Below are positions 25,738-35,742 of a DNA stretch of 64,000 nt, in pieces. Within the stretch, counting starts at the first letter, position 1. Every line of letters begins with the position of its first letter. The DNA is from Cohnella endophytica (lineage in GTDB: Bacteria > Bacillota > Bacilli > Paenibacillales > Paenibacillaceae): the NCBI RefSeq assembly GCF_003628305.1, contig NZ_RBZM01000002.1:310001-374000 (forward strand), read 5' to 3'. The position numbers and the translations under genes were made by a program. Below the pieces are notes generated by a model. That model was not told the DNA's origin, made no database searches, and worked only from the letters and a program-made list of their open reading frames with translations.

Positions 25738-26472
25738 TTACGAGTCGATGCTGGCGGCGATATCCTGAAGCATTTTCAGCTCTTCCGAGGTAAGCTTGCG
25801 ATGCTTGCCTCGTTGCAGGTTGTTCAGGTACAATCCGCCGAAGGAAATCCGCTTCAGTCGGGTGACCGGATGATGGATCGCATCGAACATCCGGCGAACT
25901 TGGCGATTGCGACCCTCGTGAATCGTAATGGCGATCGTGGCGAATTTGCCGGCGGGATCGATATCATGGTACTCCACTTCCGCCGGAGCGGTCATCCCGT
26001 CGTCAAGCTTGATGCCCTTCTGCAGCTTCTCCAGCGCGTTTCCGTGCGGAACCCGCTCCACGGTCGCATGATAAGTCTTCGGCACATGGTGGCTCGGATG
26101 GGTCAGCTTATGCGCTAAGTCGCCGTCGTTCGTGAGCAACAGCAAGCCTTCGGAATCATAGTCGAGACGACCGACGGGGTACAACCGCTCCTTGACTTCC
26201 TTCAAGTAGTCGGTAACGACGCTCCGGCCTTGGGGATCCGATACGCTCGTGATGACGCCCTTCGGCTTATTGAACATCATATAAATCTTCGTTTCTTTTT
26301 TGATCGGCTTGCCCGATACCGTAATGACGTCCACGGCGGGATCGGCTTTCTTGCCGAGCTCGGTTACGATTTCTCCGTTAACCGCGACTTTCCCGGCCGC
26401 GATGAGTTCTTCGCACTTCCTGCGCGAAGCGACTCCCGCGTTCGCAAGCACCTTCTGCAATCTTTCTTCCAC
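25738..26472 (-). CDS. rluB: 23S rRNA pseudouridine synthase RluB
   Basis: 244 residues: an N-terminal S4 RNA-binding domain (about 3-60, VLANAGVASRRKCEELI) and a RsuA-type catalytic domain with the aspartate motif GRLDYDSEGLLLLTND near residue 100. It modifies uridine 2605-type positions in 23S rRNA. It ends the dacB-spmA-spmB-rluB run, as in B. subtilis (ypuL). Confidence 0.94.
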   Translation of the reverse strand: MEERLQKVLANAGVASRRKCEELIAAGKVAVNGEIVTELGKKADPAVDVITVSGKPIKKETKIYMMFNKPKGVITSVSDPQGRSVVTDYLKEVKERLYPVGRLDYDSEGLLLLTNDGDLAHKLTHPSHHVPKTYHATVERVPHGNALEKLQKGIKLDDGMTAPAEVEYHDIDPAGKFATIAITIHEGRNRQVRRMFDAIHHPVTRLKRISFGGLYLNNLQRGKHRKLTSEELKMLQDIAASIDS

Positions 26473-26493
26473 GGTGTTTCACCTCAACACCCA

Positions 26494-27033
26494 TCATACC
26501 AATCCGAACAACAACCAGCAAGCGGCGACCGATGCGAAAAATCCGATAAAGTCCGAGAATAGTCCCACCTTAAGCGCGTATCGGGAATTTCGTATGCCTA
26601 TGGCGCCGAAATAGACGGTAAGCACGTAGAGGGTCGTGTCCGTGCTTCCTTGAATGGAAGCAGCGATGCGGGCGATGAAGGAATCGGGTCCGTGCACCTT
26701 GATTAGATCGGTCACGAACGCCATGGATCCCGCGCCCGTAATCGGTCGCAACAAGGCGAGGGGAAGTACTTCGCCCGGAACTCCGATCCTTTCCAGCAAC
26801 GGTCGGATTAACCCGATCATCGCGTCCATCGCGCCCGAGGCGCGGAACATGCTGATCGCGGTCATCATGCCGACGAGATGGGGAATGATGCCGATAGCGG
26901 TCTGGAAGCCGTCCTTGGCTCCGTCGATAAACGTTTCGTATACGGGTACTTTACGTAAGGATGCGTATAAAGGAATAAAGGCGATAAGCACCGGGATAGT
27001 CCATGTAGATATAATCTGAATGAGCGAAATCAT
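26494..27033 (-). CDS. spmB: Spore maturation protein SpmB
   Basis: 179 residues with about four or five membrane helices and the gate-like motif of the nucleoside transporter family. Together with SpmA it is needed for full dehydration of the spore core. It begins 4 bases after the spmA stop. Size and order match B. subtilis. Confidence 0.93.
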   Translation of the reverse strand: MISLIQIISTWTIPVLIAFIPLYASLRKVPVYETFIDGAKDGFQTAIGIIPHLVGMMTAISMFRASGAMDAMIGLIRPLLERIGVPGEVLPLALLRPITGAGSMAFVTDLIKVHGPDSFIARIAASIQGSTDTTLYVLTVYFGAIGIRNSRYALKVGLFSDFIGFFASVAACWLLFGLV

Positions 27034-27037
27034 GCGG

Positions 27038-27691
27038 TTAGCCTCCCTTGAGGGAAGCCGGCGGCGTTTGCGCGAGTCGAGGCGTTTCGATTGGCGGCGC
27101 GGTTTTCGGAGGCTTGCGGTCGCGGCTGCGATACCATCTATCCGCCAAGATGGCCGCTCCCGTGGAGACGAGCGTGGCCAGCAAGGTCGGCGCGACGATG
27201 TCCGCCGGGTGAACGGAACCGAAGTTCATCCGTATCGCGATCATCGTCGTCGGGACAAGCGTAATGCTCGCCGTATTGAGCGCGAGCAGCGTGCACATGG
27301 CGGGCGTCGCAACCGTCTCGTTCGGGTTCAGCTTCTGCAGCTCCTGCATCGCCTTAATCCCCATCGGCGTCGCGGCATTGCCTAGCCCAAGCAGATTCGC
27401 GCTCATGTTCGACAGGATGTATCCCATTGCCGGATGATCCTTGGGAACATCCGGGAACAGCTTCCGCACGATCGGGGCTAGCAACCGCGAGAGCTTGCGA
27501 ACAAGCCCCGCTTCCTCCGCGATTCGCATAAGCCCCATCCAGAAGACGAGAATACTGATCAGCCCCAAGCAGACGGTGACCCCCGTCTGAGCGCCTCCGA
27601 AAGCCGCCTCGGCAACTTTCTCCATCTTGCCGTTCGCGGCGCCGAACATTACGCTGACGACGATCATGCCGAGCCATATCCAGTTCACCAT
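27038..27691 (-). CDS. spmA: Spore maturation protein SpmA
   Basis: 217 residues, mainly hydrophobic, with conserved NMSANLLGLGNAATPMGIKAM near the centre, typical of SpmA. The C-terminal 25 residues are Pro-rich and polar. Its start overlaps the dacB stop (TGATG), with GGGGGAG as ribosome binding site inside dacB, so dacB, spmA and spmB form one coupled operon. Confidence 0.94.
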   Translation of the reverse strand: MVNWIWLGMIVVSVMFGAANGKMEKVAEAAFGGAQTGVTVCLGLISILVFWMGLMRIAEEAGLVRKLSRLLAPIVRKLFPDVPKDHPAMGYILSNMSANLLGLGNAATPMGIKAMQELQKLNPNETVATPAMCTLLALNTASITLVPTTMIAIRMNFGSVHPADIVAPTLLATLVSTGAAILADRWYRSRDRKPPKTAPPIETPRLAQTPPASLKGG

Positions 27692-28941
27692 CAGGAAGCT
27701 CCCCCTTCCATGAACAAGGCTTTTAATACAGATCTGAATGAAGCCGCGAAGGTCGGATGAGTCGTTACTGGCGAAGGTTCCGCTATTCCGGCCATATGCT
27801 TCTCCCGTGAACTCGATTGCTCTTGTTGAGATAACCCGCGACTGGGATCATCGACGAACGGAACCGCTCCGATCTGCTTTCCGTCCAATACGAATCGAAG
27901 TTGCCCGCGATAGCCGAGCTTGTAATCCGCCGTGCCCTCGCGGAGCGGCGCCATGGACACGACCAGTCTTTCGCGTTCTCCTTCCGCGAACGGATAAATA
28001 AATTCCTTCGTTACTTCGTAGGGATAACCCGCGATCGGTTCGCCGGCTTTCGTTACGCTCGCAAGGGGAAAACGGGCGAACCCGAAATCCAACAAATTAC
28101 GATGATCGGCCCAATCGTCCCGGTCATTCAGGGTGACGGCCACCAGTTGTTGGCCGTCGCGCGTAGCCGAGCTGACGAGCGTTCGCAGAGCTTGCTTCGT
28201 GTACCCGGTTTTGACCCCGTCCGCCCCTTCGTACATCGTCAGCATTTTGTTTTTGTTCACCCACTCGTATTCCCAAGGATCATTCGGGTTAGGGACTTTT
28301 TTGATTCGCGTCTTAACGATCTCTTTGAAGTCCGGATTATGCAATGCATATACGGTGAGCTTGGCCAGATCGTTCGCCGAAGAATAGTGGCCTTGCTCGT
28401 CCAATCCGTGAGGGTTCATGAAATGGCTGTGCGCGAGTCCGATTTCGTCTGCCTTTTTGTTCATCAGGTACACGAAGCCTTCGACGGAGCCTCCGACATG
28501 TTCGGCGATCGCCGTGGCCGCATCGTTGCCGGATCGAAGCATAAGTCCGTACAAAGCATTTCTTAAGGTCATTTTCTCTCCTGACTTCAAGTAGATCGAA
28601 GACCCCTCTTTGCCGGCCGCTTTGGCGCTTACTTGGAGGGTGCTGTCCATATCTCCGTTCTCGATCGCCACGATCGCGGTCATGATTTTCGTCAAGCTCG
28701 CGATTTTCATCGGCTCGTCTCCGCGTTGACTGAACAAAACGCGGCCGGACGCGACATCCGCTAGCGAAGCGGCGCGCGCTTGGTTGCCGGGAGGCTTCGG
28801 CGTCTTTGCCGTTCCGAGAGCCGCGGTCGCTTCTTCCGCGTAAGCGTAATCGCATGCCGCGTTTGCGAATAGTAGGGCCGATACGGCCAGGCAGCTAATC
28901 CGTAATGCGAGAGCGCATCGGTTGCCGGCAAGGGTGAGCAT
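27691..28941 (-). CDS. dacB: Sporulation D-alanyl-D-alanine carboxypeptidase (DacB, PBP5* type)
   Basis: 416 residues with an N-terminal signal peptide (cleavage near AYA-EE). The three penicillin-binding motifs are present: SLTK near 83, SGN near 137 and KTG near 243. A C-terminal beta domain (about 300-385) follows, and the tail is hydrophilic with a final hydrophobic patch. In Bacillus DacB controls cross-linking of the spore cortex. The upstream gap holds CATACATA, a sigma-E-like -10 word, but no convincing -35. Confidence 0.92.
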   Translation of the reverse strand: MLTLAGNRCALALRISCLAVSALLFANAACDYAYAEEATAALGTAKTPKPPGNQARAASLADVASGRVLFSQRGDEPMKIASLTKIMTAIVAIENGDMDSTLQVSAKAAGKEGSSIYLKSGEKMTLRNALYGLMLRSGNDAATAIAEHVGGSVEGFVYLMNKKADEIGLAHSHFMNPHGLDEQGHYSSANDLAKLTVYALHNPDFKEIVKTRIKKVPNPNDPWEYEWVNKNKMLTMYEGADGVKTGYTKQALRTLVSSATRDGQQLVAVTLNDRDDWADHRNLLDFGFARFPLASVTKAGEPIAGYPYEVTKEFIYPFAEGERERLVVSMAPLREGTADYKLGYRGQLRFVLDGKQIGAVPFVDDPSRGLSQQEQSSSREKHMAGIAEPSPVTTHPTFAASFRSVLKALFMEGGAS

Positions 28942-29029
28942 GCTTTTCCTCCTCTAGCCGCAGGAGCGGTGTCATCGTCACTAACAATTTTATGTATGCA
29001 TGTCCAAAAGTATGTAAGACGAAGGGCGT

Positions 29030-29073
29030 AAAAAAAAGCGGATGCGCGGGATCGTTCCCGGCGCAACCGCTTC
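29030..29073 (-). terminator. Terminator after the GerW-family gene
   Basis: AAGCGG/CCGCTT outer stem with a GC-rich centre (GCGC, CGGGAACGATCCCG) followed by eight T residues on the minus strand. Confidence 0.9.
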
Positions 29074-29084
29074 GGTCGTAACCT

Positions 29085-29561
29085 TTACATGATATTGTTG
29101 GAAGAGCCCGAGCGACCGGAGTCGATCGTCGAATCGGCATTTCTCTGGAACGCGTTTTTGATTTTGTCGACCCATAGCGGAGCGGCATCGATAAGTCGTT
29201 CGAGAATGTGGGTTTGGTTATCCAGAGGAACGACTTTTACTCCATGTGCGCCGACGACAAGAAAGGCGATCGGCGTAATGGATACGCCGCCCCCGCTACC
29301 TCCCCCGAACGGTAAAGACACGGAAGCGTTATGGGCATCCTGTCCATCGGATTTCTGGCTTGAACCTCCGGACGAATCCTCCATCCCGCTGAATTCGCTA
29401 CCGCCTGCCGCGAAGCCGAATCCGACTTTCGATATCGGCATAATGACGCTGCCGTCTGGAGTTTGCACAGGCTCGCCGACGATCGTGTTGACATCCACCA
29501 TATCTTTAATGTTTTCCATGGCGGTTTGCATAAGGCCGTTAATCGGATGCTGAGACATCAT
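29085..29561 (-). CDS. gerW: GerW family sporulation protein (YtfJ)
   Basis: 158 residues. It has the family's N-terminal MQTAMENIKDMVDVNTIVG and the core GSVIMPISKVGFGFAAGGSEF, then a Ser/Gly-rich linker (about 60-95) and a C-terminal segment. GerW (YtfJ) is needed for normal germination with certain nutrients in Bacillus. Two adjacent ATG codons follow AGGAGGAG, so the start could be one codon later. It follows the DUF2953 gene as in Bacillus (ytfI-ytfJ). Confidence 0.9.
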   Translation of the reverse strand: MMSQHPINGLMQTAMENIKDMVDVNTIVGEPVQTPDGSVIMPISKVGFGFAAGGSEFSGMEDSSGGSSQKSDGQDAHNASVSLPFGGGSGGGVSITPIAFLVVGAHGVKVVPLDNQTHILERLIDAAPLWVDKIKNAFQRNADSTIDSGRSGSSNNIM

Positions 29562-29650
29562 CTTCTCCTCCTTTCGTGTACCTAATTTGCCCGACTTCTA
29601 GGTCTGTTTATGCGCTCCGCACCTCGCTCAAAACTTCCAACGCCCCCATG

Positions 29651-30331
29651 TCATGCTTGTCGCGGACCCGCGGACCAACTGCGCCAAGCGCGCAGAGCTT
29701 TGCCGAGACGAATTGTTCGCCTACCCAGTTTAAAGAAGGAGGCAAGGGCCGTTCCGAGCCGTATGCGGAAGTCCGCTTCCCAGACGATCGTGAATTCCTT
29801 GGCCGAATAATTGGGTACGACGGACCCGTGCGGCGAAGTTTTTAGCGTCAAGAACTGCCCGACTGCCCCGGATGCGCAGCCGGACGCCGCCCATAGGAGC
29901 CCGGTCACGAAGGCGGTCGAAGCCGCGTCCCCCGTTCCGACCTTAAAGTCGAGTCGCCATCTGGTGCATTCGACCTTTTTTAGCGATTGCCGTGCCCACT
30001 TCCTGAATTTGTTCGTCGATCTCATGATGGAACGATAGGCCTTCACGTTTCGCGTGATCGTTCCTTTTCCGATTATTCGTTTTTTCTGTCCGGGTTGACC
30101 GGCCAAGCTGCCTTCTCGCTTTGCGCTGTAAGCGACTCCCCAGTCGCGGAATACGATGGATGGCACGAGAATTTGATGGTGGAATAAGCCGTAGAAACCT
30201 TGTACGACGATAACAAGCTGATCCAGCTTGCCGCTTCGCGAGTAACGGACGCGGACGCGGATCCGGGAGAACAATGCTCCGGCTATGCCTATGATTAAGA
30301 CCGCCAATATGCTCCAAAGCCAGAAGGCCAT
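29651..30331 (-). CDS. ytfI: DUF2953 family protein (YtfI)
   Basis: 226 residues: one N-terminal membrane helix (about 4-20), a beta-rich region, then an amphipathic C-terminal half containing the DUF2953 signature around VGTGDAASTAFVTGLLWA. The start at 30331 (MAFWLW) is favoured by the GGCGGGGGA site. It precedes gerW and follows scpB. It is thought to be linked with sporulation by its neighbours; its biochemical role is unknown. Confidence 0.82.
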   Translation of the reverse strand: MAFWLWSILAVLIIGIAGALFSRIRVRVRYSRSGKLDQLVIVVQGFYGLFHHQILVPSIVFRDWGVAYSAKREGSLAGQPGQKKRIIGKGTITRNVKAYRSIMRSTNKFRKWARQSLKKVECTRWRLDFKVGTGDAASTAFVTGLLWAASGCASGAVGQFLTLKTSPHGSVVPNYSAKEFTIVWEADFRIRLGTALASFFKLGRRTIRLGKALRAWRSWSAGPRQA

Positions 30332-30377
30332 ACTTCCCCCGCCTTTCTCAGGGGTAGTATGACCTTCTGGCATTTCT

Positions 30378-30995
30378 TCAATCCGTATCCAGTTCTTTGT
30401 CGAGATCTTCCATCGAGAGTTGACGTCCTTCGATCCGGTCGAACAACATTTTCGTTCTTTCCTCGAGTTCGTCGTCCCCGTCCGTAAGGGTAGGCTCCGG
30501 CAAGCTCGTAATGCTCGGTAGCCCGAAATAATCCAAGAACGACTTCGTCGTACCGTACAGAATCGGCCGGCCTAATGCGTCCGCGCGTCCTTTTTCCTCG
30601 ATCAAATCTTTGTTCACGAGGTTATGCAAAGCACGATCGGCTTTGACGCCGCGTATTTCCTCGATCTCGACCCGCGTAATCGGTTGCCGGTAAGCGATAA
30701 TCGACAACGTCTCCAGCGCCGCTTGGGATAACGAGGAACGAGCGGGTGAATAGGCCAGTTTCTCGAAGTAGGGCGCGTGCTCGATCACCGTCGTCAATCG
30801 ATAGCTTCCGGCGACCTCGGCGATCCGGATTCCGCGATTTTTTTTCACGAGCTCCTTCTGAAGATCCTTCAGCACGTCTTTGACGACTTCCAAATCCGAT
30901 TCCACGACGTCGGCCGCCGTCCTGGCGCTGATTCCTTCGTCGCCGGATACGAACAGAAGTCCTTCAAGTACTGATTTCAATGTCGAGTAATCCAT
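30378..30995 (-). CDS. scpB: Segregation and condensation protein B
   Basis: 205 residues with two winged-helix domains, including SQAALETLSIIAYRQPITR and the conserved EIRGVKADRALHNL segment. ScpB with ScpA forms the kleisin-containing subcomplex of the SMC condensin for chromosome segregation. It overlaps the end of scpA by 32 bases, the usual arrangement. The acidic C-terminal tail is typical. Confidence 0.95.
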   Translation of the reverse strand: MDYSTLKSVLEGLLFVSGDEGISARTAADVVESDLEVVKDVLKDLQKELVKKNRGIRIAEVAGSYRLTTVIEHAPYFEKLAYSPARSSLSQAALETLSIIAYRQPITRVEIEEIRGVKADRALHNLVNKDLIEEKGRADALGRPILYGTTKSFLDYFGLPSITSLPEPTLTDGDDELEERTKMLFDRIEGRQLSMEDLDKELDTD

Positions 30996-31755
30996 CGTTA
31001 TCCTCTCTCCCCGTCCACGTCAGCACGATTTCATCGAACAAAGCGTTTTGATGGCAAGAAACCCATTTGCGCTTCATCAATTCGAGAATCGCCAAGAAAG
31101 TGACCACGATTTCCTCGCGGTCGTCTCCGTCTCCGAGCAATTGGGAGAACAGGAGCCTTCCATCATAAGCTCGGCTCTTGAGCGTGTCGATGATATCCCG
31201 GATCCGATCCTTCACCGATATTTCGTCCTTGCGAATGGACGATACCCGATGCCGGCCGGCGAGCCGTCGCATTGCCTTCTGGAAGGCATTAACGAGGTCG
31301 TCCACGTGCAAACCTTCGACCGGATTCGTCTGCACGACTTTCTCGAACGGCGACAAATCGGCAGGCTCTCGCGTGTAGACTTGGCTGCGATCCCACTCCT
31401 TCTCCCGCAACTGACCGGCAACCGATTTGAACTTCCGGTATTCGATCAGCTTGCGAATGAGCTCTTCACGCGGGTCGTATCCTTCGTCCTCGTCGACGGT
31501 AAGCCAAGGCTCGTCGGTAACCGGGGGCTTCGGCAGCAGCCCTCGGCTCTTCATGGACAGCAACGTCGCGGCCATGACGAGAAACTCGCTCGTGATGTCA
31601 AGCTCCAGCTCTTGCATCGCCGCCAGGTATTCCATATATTGATCCGTAATGTCGTTAATCGAAATATCCTGGATATCGATTTCCGCTTTATCGATGAGAT
31701 GCAGCAGCAAATCGAGCGGTCCTTCGAACGTTTCCAGCTTGTACAGCATCGCCAC
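30964..31755 (-). CDS. scpA: Segregation and condensation protein A
   Basis: 263 residues. The kleisin N-terminal motif LETFEGPLDLLLHLIDKAE is followed by a central helical linker and a C-terminal winged helix (about 190-260). Translation probably starts at GTG with GGGGGAG eight bases upstream; an ATG two codons later is possible. It lies 40 bases after ribH, so it may be transcribed from the riboflavin operon, or have its own weak promoter. Confidence 0.95.
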   Translation of the reverse strand: MAMLYKLETFEGPLDLLLHLIDKAEIDIQDISINDITDQYMEYLAAMQELELDITSEFLVMAATLLSMKSRGLLPKPPVTDEPWLTVDEDEGYDPREELIRKLIEYRKFKSVAGQLREKEWDRSQVYTREPADLSPFEKVVQTNPVEGLHVDDLVNAFQKAMRRLAGRHRVSSIRKDEISVKDRIRDIIDTLKSRAYDGRLLFSQLLGDGDDREEIVVTFLAILELMKRKWVSCHQNALFDEIVLTWTGREDNDGLLDIEIST

Positions 31756-31794
31756 GCGCGGTTCTCCCCCTGCCTCGTACCTCTTGCCTAATCT

Positions 31795-32265
31795 TTAGAC
31801 CGTAAACTGACGGGACAAATTCGCCATCTCGATCGCCGTAGACGCGGCTTCCCAGCCTTTGTTGCCGGCTTTCGTGCCCGCGCGCTCGACCGCCTGCTCG
31901 ATGCTGTCCGTCGTCAACACGCCGAAGATCGTCGGCACGCCCGTTTTCAAAGAAATCGCGGCTACGCCTTTGGCGACTTCGTTGCAGACAAAGTCGAAAT
32001 GCGGCGTAGAGCCGCGGATGACCGCTCCCAGCGTAATAACGGCGTCGTATTTGCCGCTCTCGGCCATCTTCTGGGCGATGAACGGAATTTCGAACGCTCC
32101 GGGTACCCAAGCGATCTCGACCTCGTTCTCTTCGGCGCCATGGCGTTTCAGAGCATCAAGCGCTCCGCCTAGCAATTTCGACGTAATAAACTCGTTAAAC
32201 CTTCCTACGACTACCCCGTATTTTAAACCTTTGGAAATCAAATGACCTTCGTATACGACTGACAT
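31795..32265 (-). CDS. ribH: 6,7-dimethyl-8-ribityllumazine synthase
   Basis: 156 residues. It condenses the ribityl pyrimidine with the four-carbon phosphate to form lumazine in riboflavin synthesis. Key residues are visible: [32 protein letters not shown] (with catalytic His) and VLTTD. The start is placed at 32265 because GAGAGG then has proper spacing. It ends the riboflavin operon; no ribT gene follows. Confidence 0.96.
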   Translation of the reverse strand: MSVVYEGHLISKGLKYGVVVGRFNEFITSKLLGGALDALKRHGAEENEVEIAWVPGAFEIPFIAQKMAESGKYDAVITLGAVIRGSTPHFDFVCNEVAKGVAAISLKTGVPTIFGVLTTDSIEQAVERAGTKAGNKGWEAASTAIEMANLSRQFTV

Positions 32266-32337
32266 TTCGTTCATCCTCTCTAGTTTGCATGCTTATTTTA
32301 TAGAACCTGAGCTTACATATCGGTTAAGTTAACCTTG

Positions 32338-33567
32338 TCAAATGTCGGAGTCCTTCTCGCCTTCGAAGGAAAGCAGATGACCCAGCTTCGCTTTCTTCGT
32401 ATGCAGGTACCCCGTATTGTCTTCGTTCTCGGTCATCTGGATCGGCACGCGTTCCACGACGTTCAGGCCGTATCCTTCCAGGCCTTTGATCTTCCGAGGA
32501 TTATTCGTAAGCAACCGAATGTCGCGGACTCCAAGATCTTTCAATATTTGCGCTCCGATACCGTAATCCCGCAGATCGGGAGCGAACCCCAACTTGATAT
32601 TCGCGTCGACCGTATCCAATCCCTGCTCTTGCAGCGTATACGCGCGCAATTTGTTGATTAGGCCGATGCCTCTGCCCTCTTGCCTCATATAGAGTAGCAC
32701 GCCGCTGCCGGCTTCGTCGATTTGTCTGAGTGCCGCTTCTAACTGAGGACCGCAGTCGCAGCGATGGGAGTGGAATACGTCGCCCGTCAAACATTCGGAG
32801 TGAACCCGCACGAGCACGGGTTGGGTGCCGTCGATCGTTCCTTTAACGAACGCGACATGTTCCTTGTTATCCACTTCGTTCGTATAGGCGATCGCTTGAA
32901 ACGTCCCGAAGTCGGTCGGCATACGAGCCTCGACTTCGCGTTTGACCAGCTTTTCTTTCTCGTTGCGGTATTGGATCAAATCCTTGATCGTAATCAGCTT
33001 CAGGTCATGCTGCTCGGCGAATTGTTCCAGATCGGGCATTCTCGCCATCGTACCGTCTTCTTTGATGACCTCGCAAATAACCGCGGCCGGCGACGAGCCG
33101 CACATTCTGGCCAAGTCTACCGCGGCTTCCGTATGTCCGGCGCGTCTTAGAACTCCGCCCTTTTTGGCGATTAGCGGGAAAATATGTCCCGGTCTGCGGA
33201 AATCGCCCGCCTTAGCGGCCGGATCGATCAACGCTTGGACGGAGACGGAACGTTCATGCGCGGATATGCCCGTGGTCGTCGAAATATGGTCGACGGAGAC
33301 GGTGAATGCCGTACCGTGATAATCCGTATTGTGACTGACCATCGGCGGGAGGTCAAGAGCTTCCGCTCTCTCTTGCGTAATCGGCACGCAAAGAAGTCCT
33401 CTTGCTTCCTTGATCATGAAGTTGATGACTTCCGGCGTCGCCTTGTCGGCAAGCGCGATCAGATCCCCTTCGTTCTCGCGGTCTTCGTCGTCGACGACGA
33501 TGATGACCTTGCCTCTCATGAGATCGTATAAAGCATCCTCGATCGTATCGAATCGTTGTTGAGTCAT
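32338..33567 (-). CDS. ribBA: Bifunctional DHBP synthase / GTP cyclohydrolase II
   Basis: 409 residues. The N-terminal half (about 1-205) makes 3,4-dihydroxy-2-butanone 4-phosphate ([24 protein letters not shown]); the C-terminal half (about 206-400) is GTP cyclohydrolase II with zinc ligands in [15 protein letters not shown] and [12 protein letters not shown] at 33567 is preferred: the upstream GTG leaves no room for a ribosome binding site, while GAGAGGAG precedes this ATG. Confidence 0.96.
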   Translation of the reverse strand: MTQQRFDTIEDALYDLMRGKVIIVVDDEDRENEGDLIALADKATPEVINFMIKEARGLLCVPITQERAEALDLPPMVSHNTDYHGTAFTVSVDHISTTTGISAHERSVSVQALIDPAAKAGDFRRPGHIFPLIAKKGGVLRRAGHTEAAVDLARMCGSSPAAVICEVIKEDGTMARMPDLEQFAEQHDLKLITIKDLIQYRNEKEKLVKREVEARMPTDFGTFQAIAYTNEVDNKEHVAFVKGTIDGTQPVLVRVHSECLTGDVFHSHRCDCGPQLEAALRQIDEAGSGVLLYMRQEGRGIGLINKLRAYTLQEQGLDTVDANIKLGFAPDLRDYGIGAQILKDLGVRDIRLLTNNPRKIKGLEGYGLNVVERVPIQMTENEDNTGYLHTKKAKLGHLLSFEGEKDSDI

Positions 33568-33581
33568 TTTCCTTGCTCCTC

Positions 33582-34247
33582 TCACATAAAACCGTTATCT
33601 CTCAAAAAAGCTTCCGACAACCCGCCTTGCTTGCGGTTAGACCCTCTCTCCCGAAGATTAAGAAGATGGTCGACGTATTTGCCGAGAATATCGCATTCGA
33701 TATTCAGCGAATCTCCTGGATTTTTGTTCTGCAGAACCGTCTCCCGCAACGTATGCGGAATGATGGATACGGCGAATCTGGCCTGCTCCCTGTCCACGTC
33801 GACGATAGTCAAGCTAATGCCGTCGAGCGTAACCGAGCCTTGCTGCACGATGTGCCTTAACAGATCGGGTTCGTCCGGCTCGATCGTGAATACTACGGCG
33901 TTAGCTTCCGCCTCTCTACCCCGTATCGTTCCCGTTCCGTCGACATGCCCTTGAACGAGATGTCCGCCGAATCTCCCCCCGGCCATCATCGCCCTCTCCA
34001 GATTCAAAGGGCTGCCCGTCCGGATCGATTGCAAATTCGTCTTCCGGTAAGTCTCGGGCATGACGTCCACCGCGAAAGCGTTTCTGTCGAATTCGACGAC
34101 GGTTAAACAAACGCCGTTAACCGAAATGCTGTCTCCCAGTTTAACGTCTTCGAGCACCCTCGATGCTCCGATTGTTAGTATCATTGCCTCGCCCCTTCGT
34201 TGAACGGAACGAAGCACTCCCATTTCTTCAATAAGACCCGTAAACAA
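33582..34247 (-). CDS. ribE: Riboflavin synthase alpha subunit
   Basis: 221 residues with the duplicated lumazine-binding domains of riboflavin synthase: [10 protein letters not shown] start, [13 protein letters not shown] in the first and [10 protein letters not shown] in the second half. It turns two lumazines into riboflavin. The start codon is TTG with GGGAGGGG upstream. It follows ribD by 15 bases. Confidence 0.95.
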   Translation of the reverse strand: MFTGLIEEMGVLRSVQRRGEAMILTIGASRVLEDVKLGDSISVNGVCLTVVEFDRNAFAVDVMPETYRKTNLQSIRTGSPLNLERAMMAGGRFGGHLVQGHVDGTGTIRGREAEANAVVFTIEPDEPDLLRHIVQQGSVTLDGISLTIVDVDREQARFAVSIIPHTLRETVLQNKNPGDSLNIECDILGKYVDHLLNLRERGSNRKQGGLSEAFLRDNGFM

Positions 34248-34262
34248 TGACTTCCCCTCCCG

Positions 34263-35402
34263 TTAAGCGAGCGACGGCGCGGCTTCGGCGCCATCCGCCG
34301 AACCGCTCTTGTCCGCCGGGTATCCCGTCAAACACCAATCTTCGCCGATCTGCTGCATCGTGACGCGTTCTAGCCGCATGACGTCCGACATCAACTCCGG
34401 ACCGCCGAACGAGAACGCGGACGGAGCTCCTTCCGCACCTACGATGATCGGAGCATAGAACAACATCAGCTTATCGATCAGGCCCGCTTCCAGCATCGCG
34501 CCATTCAGGACGCCGCCGCCCTCGAGCAGGATGGAACTGATCCCGCGTTCTCCCAAGCGAGCCATCGCTTCCGCAAGATCGACGCGGGAGCCGGCTCCGC
34601 AGCGCAACACTTCGACTCCAAGCTTTCTTAAGCGGTCCGCCTTCGATTCGTCGGCGGCTTCCGTCGTAACGACAATGCTCTCGGCCTCCGAGTTAAGCAC
34701 GCGCGCCGTCTCCGAAATTCGCAGCTTCGAATCGATCACGATCCGGGTCGGATGAAGACCCGGTACGTTTAACCTCGTCGTCAGCTCGGGATCGTCCGCG
34801 AGTACCGTGCCCACGCCGACCATAATGGCGCCATGCCTGTGTCTTAGCGTATGAACCGCTTCTCTCGATTCGGCGCCCGTAATCCAACGGCTATGTCCCG
34901 TCTTCGTAGCGATACGTCCGTCCAAAGACATCGCGGTTTTCAACGTTACGAACGGAAGCTTCCTCGCGATGTACTTATTGAACGTTTCGTTCAGTTCGAT
35001 CGATTGACGTTCGAGTATGCCGACTTCGACTTCTATGCCCGCTTCTCTCAGCCTTCCGATCCCTCTGCCCGCGACTAGGGGGTTCGGATCCGTCGTCGCC
35101 ACGACGACTCGGACGACGCCTTCGGAAATCAGTCGCTCGCAGCAAGGAGGCGTCGTTCCGTAATGGCTGCAAGGTTCGAGCGTCACGTAAGCCGTAGCGC
35201 CCCGAGCTTGTTGCCCCGCCATATTCAGGGCATGCACTTCCGCGTGTCCTTCGCCCCGCTTCAGATGTGCGCCCATGCCGACGATGCGCCCTCCGTTCAC
35301 GACGACGCAGCCGACGACGGGGTTCACGCCGGTTTGACCGGATGCTCCGCCCGCCAGATTCAATGCCAGCCTCATGTAAAACTCGTCATTCAGCAGTTCC
35401 AT
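34263..35402 (-). CDS. ribD: Bifunctional deaminase/reductase RibD
   Basis: 379 residues. N-terminal deaminase domain (about 1-145) with zinc motifs HAEVHAL and PCSHYGTTPPC; C-terminal reductase domain (about 150-360) with SLDGRIATKTGHSRWITG and GGGVLNGAML. First gene of the riboflavin operon, with an FMN riboswitch about 340 bases upstream. The end is slightly extended by a Ser/Ala-rich tail. Confidence 0.96.
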   Translation of the reverse strand: MELLNDEFYMRLALNLAGGASGQTGVNPVVGCVVVNGGRIVGMGAHLKRGEGHAEVHALNMAGQQARGATAYVTLEPCSHYGTTPPCCERLISEGVVRVVVATTDPNPLVAGRGIGRLREAGIEVEVGILERQSIELNETFNKYIARKLPFVTLKTAMSLDGRIATKTGHSRWITGAESREAVHTLRHRHGAIMVGVGTVLADDPELTTRLNVPGLHPTRIVIDSKLRISETARVLNSEAESIVVTTEAADESKADRLRKLGVEVLRCGAGSRVDLAEAMARLGERGISSILLEGGGVLNGAMLEAGLIDKLMLFYAPIIVGAEGAPSAFSFGGPELMSDVMRLERVTMQQIGEDWCLTGYPADKSGSADGAEAAPSLA

Positions 35403-35465
35403 AAATGTCTCCTTCCCCGCCGTTCAATGATCGAAACGCGGTGTCGCCAAGGTCGATAGAACAAT

Positions 35466-35496
35466 AAAAAAACCCCCGAGTTCGTAACCTCGGGGG
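35466..35496 (-). terminator. Terminator in the FMN leader just before ribD
   Basis: Eight-bp GC stem (CCCCCGAG/CTCGGGGG) followed by seven T residues on the minus strand, 63 bases before the ribD start. This is probably the riboswitch-controlled terminator. Confidence 0.88.
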
Positions 35497-35650
35497 TGTT
35501 AGATGCACAGCGTTAAATAAACCTTCATACCTGTCCGGATATTCGATGGCGGGAACAAACGTTCACGAACAAACCCGCGGTTATTAAGCGCGGATGATCG
35601 GGTACGGTTGTTCGGGCAAGCTGAAACAGCCCTTCGGAGCGCAGGATTGT

Positions 35651-35685
35651 GAAAAAAAGAACAAATAAGCACGACGTTCTTCTTT
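35651..35685 (-). terminator. Weak second hairpin with U-tract inside the FMN leader
   Basis: GAAAGAAGAAC pairs loosely with GTTCTTTTTTTC on the minus strand, leaving a run of T residues. It could be a second, promoter-proximal terminator; the stem is AU-rich and less certain. Confidence 0.4.
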
Positions 35686-35742
35686 CTCTGATCGCTACGC
35701 CTTCGTTGCATCTTATGGACACGGCATGACCGCGCTGTGCTT

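Noticed and set aside
31048..31791. 247-codon plus-strand frame inside scpA
   Set aside because: Antisense shadow; scpA and its overlap with scpB fully explain the region.
31756..31794. A ribT gene after ribH as in B. subtilis
   Set aside because: Only 39 bases lie between ribH and scpA, so ribT is absent here.
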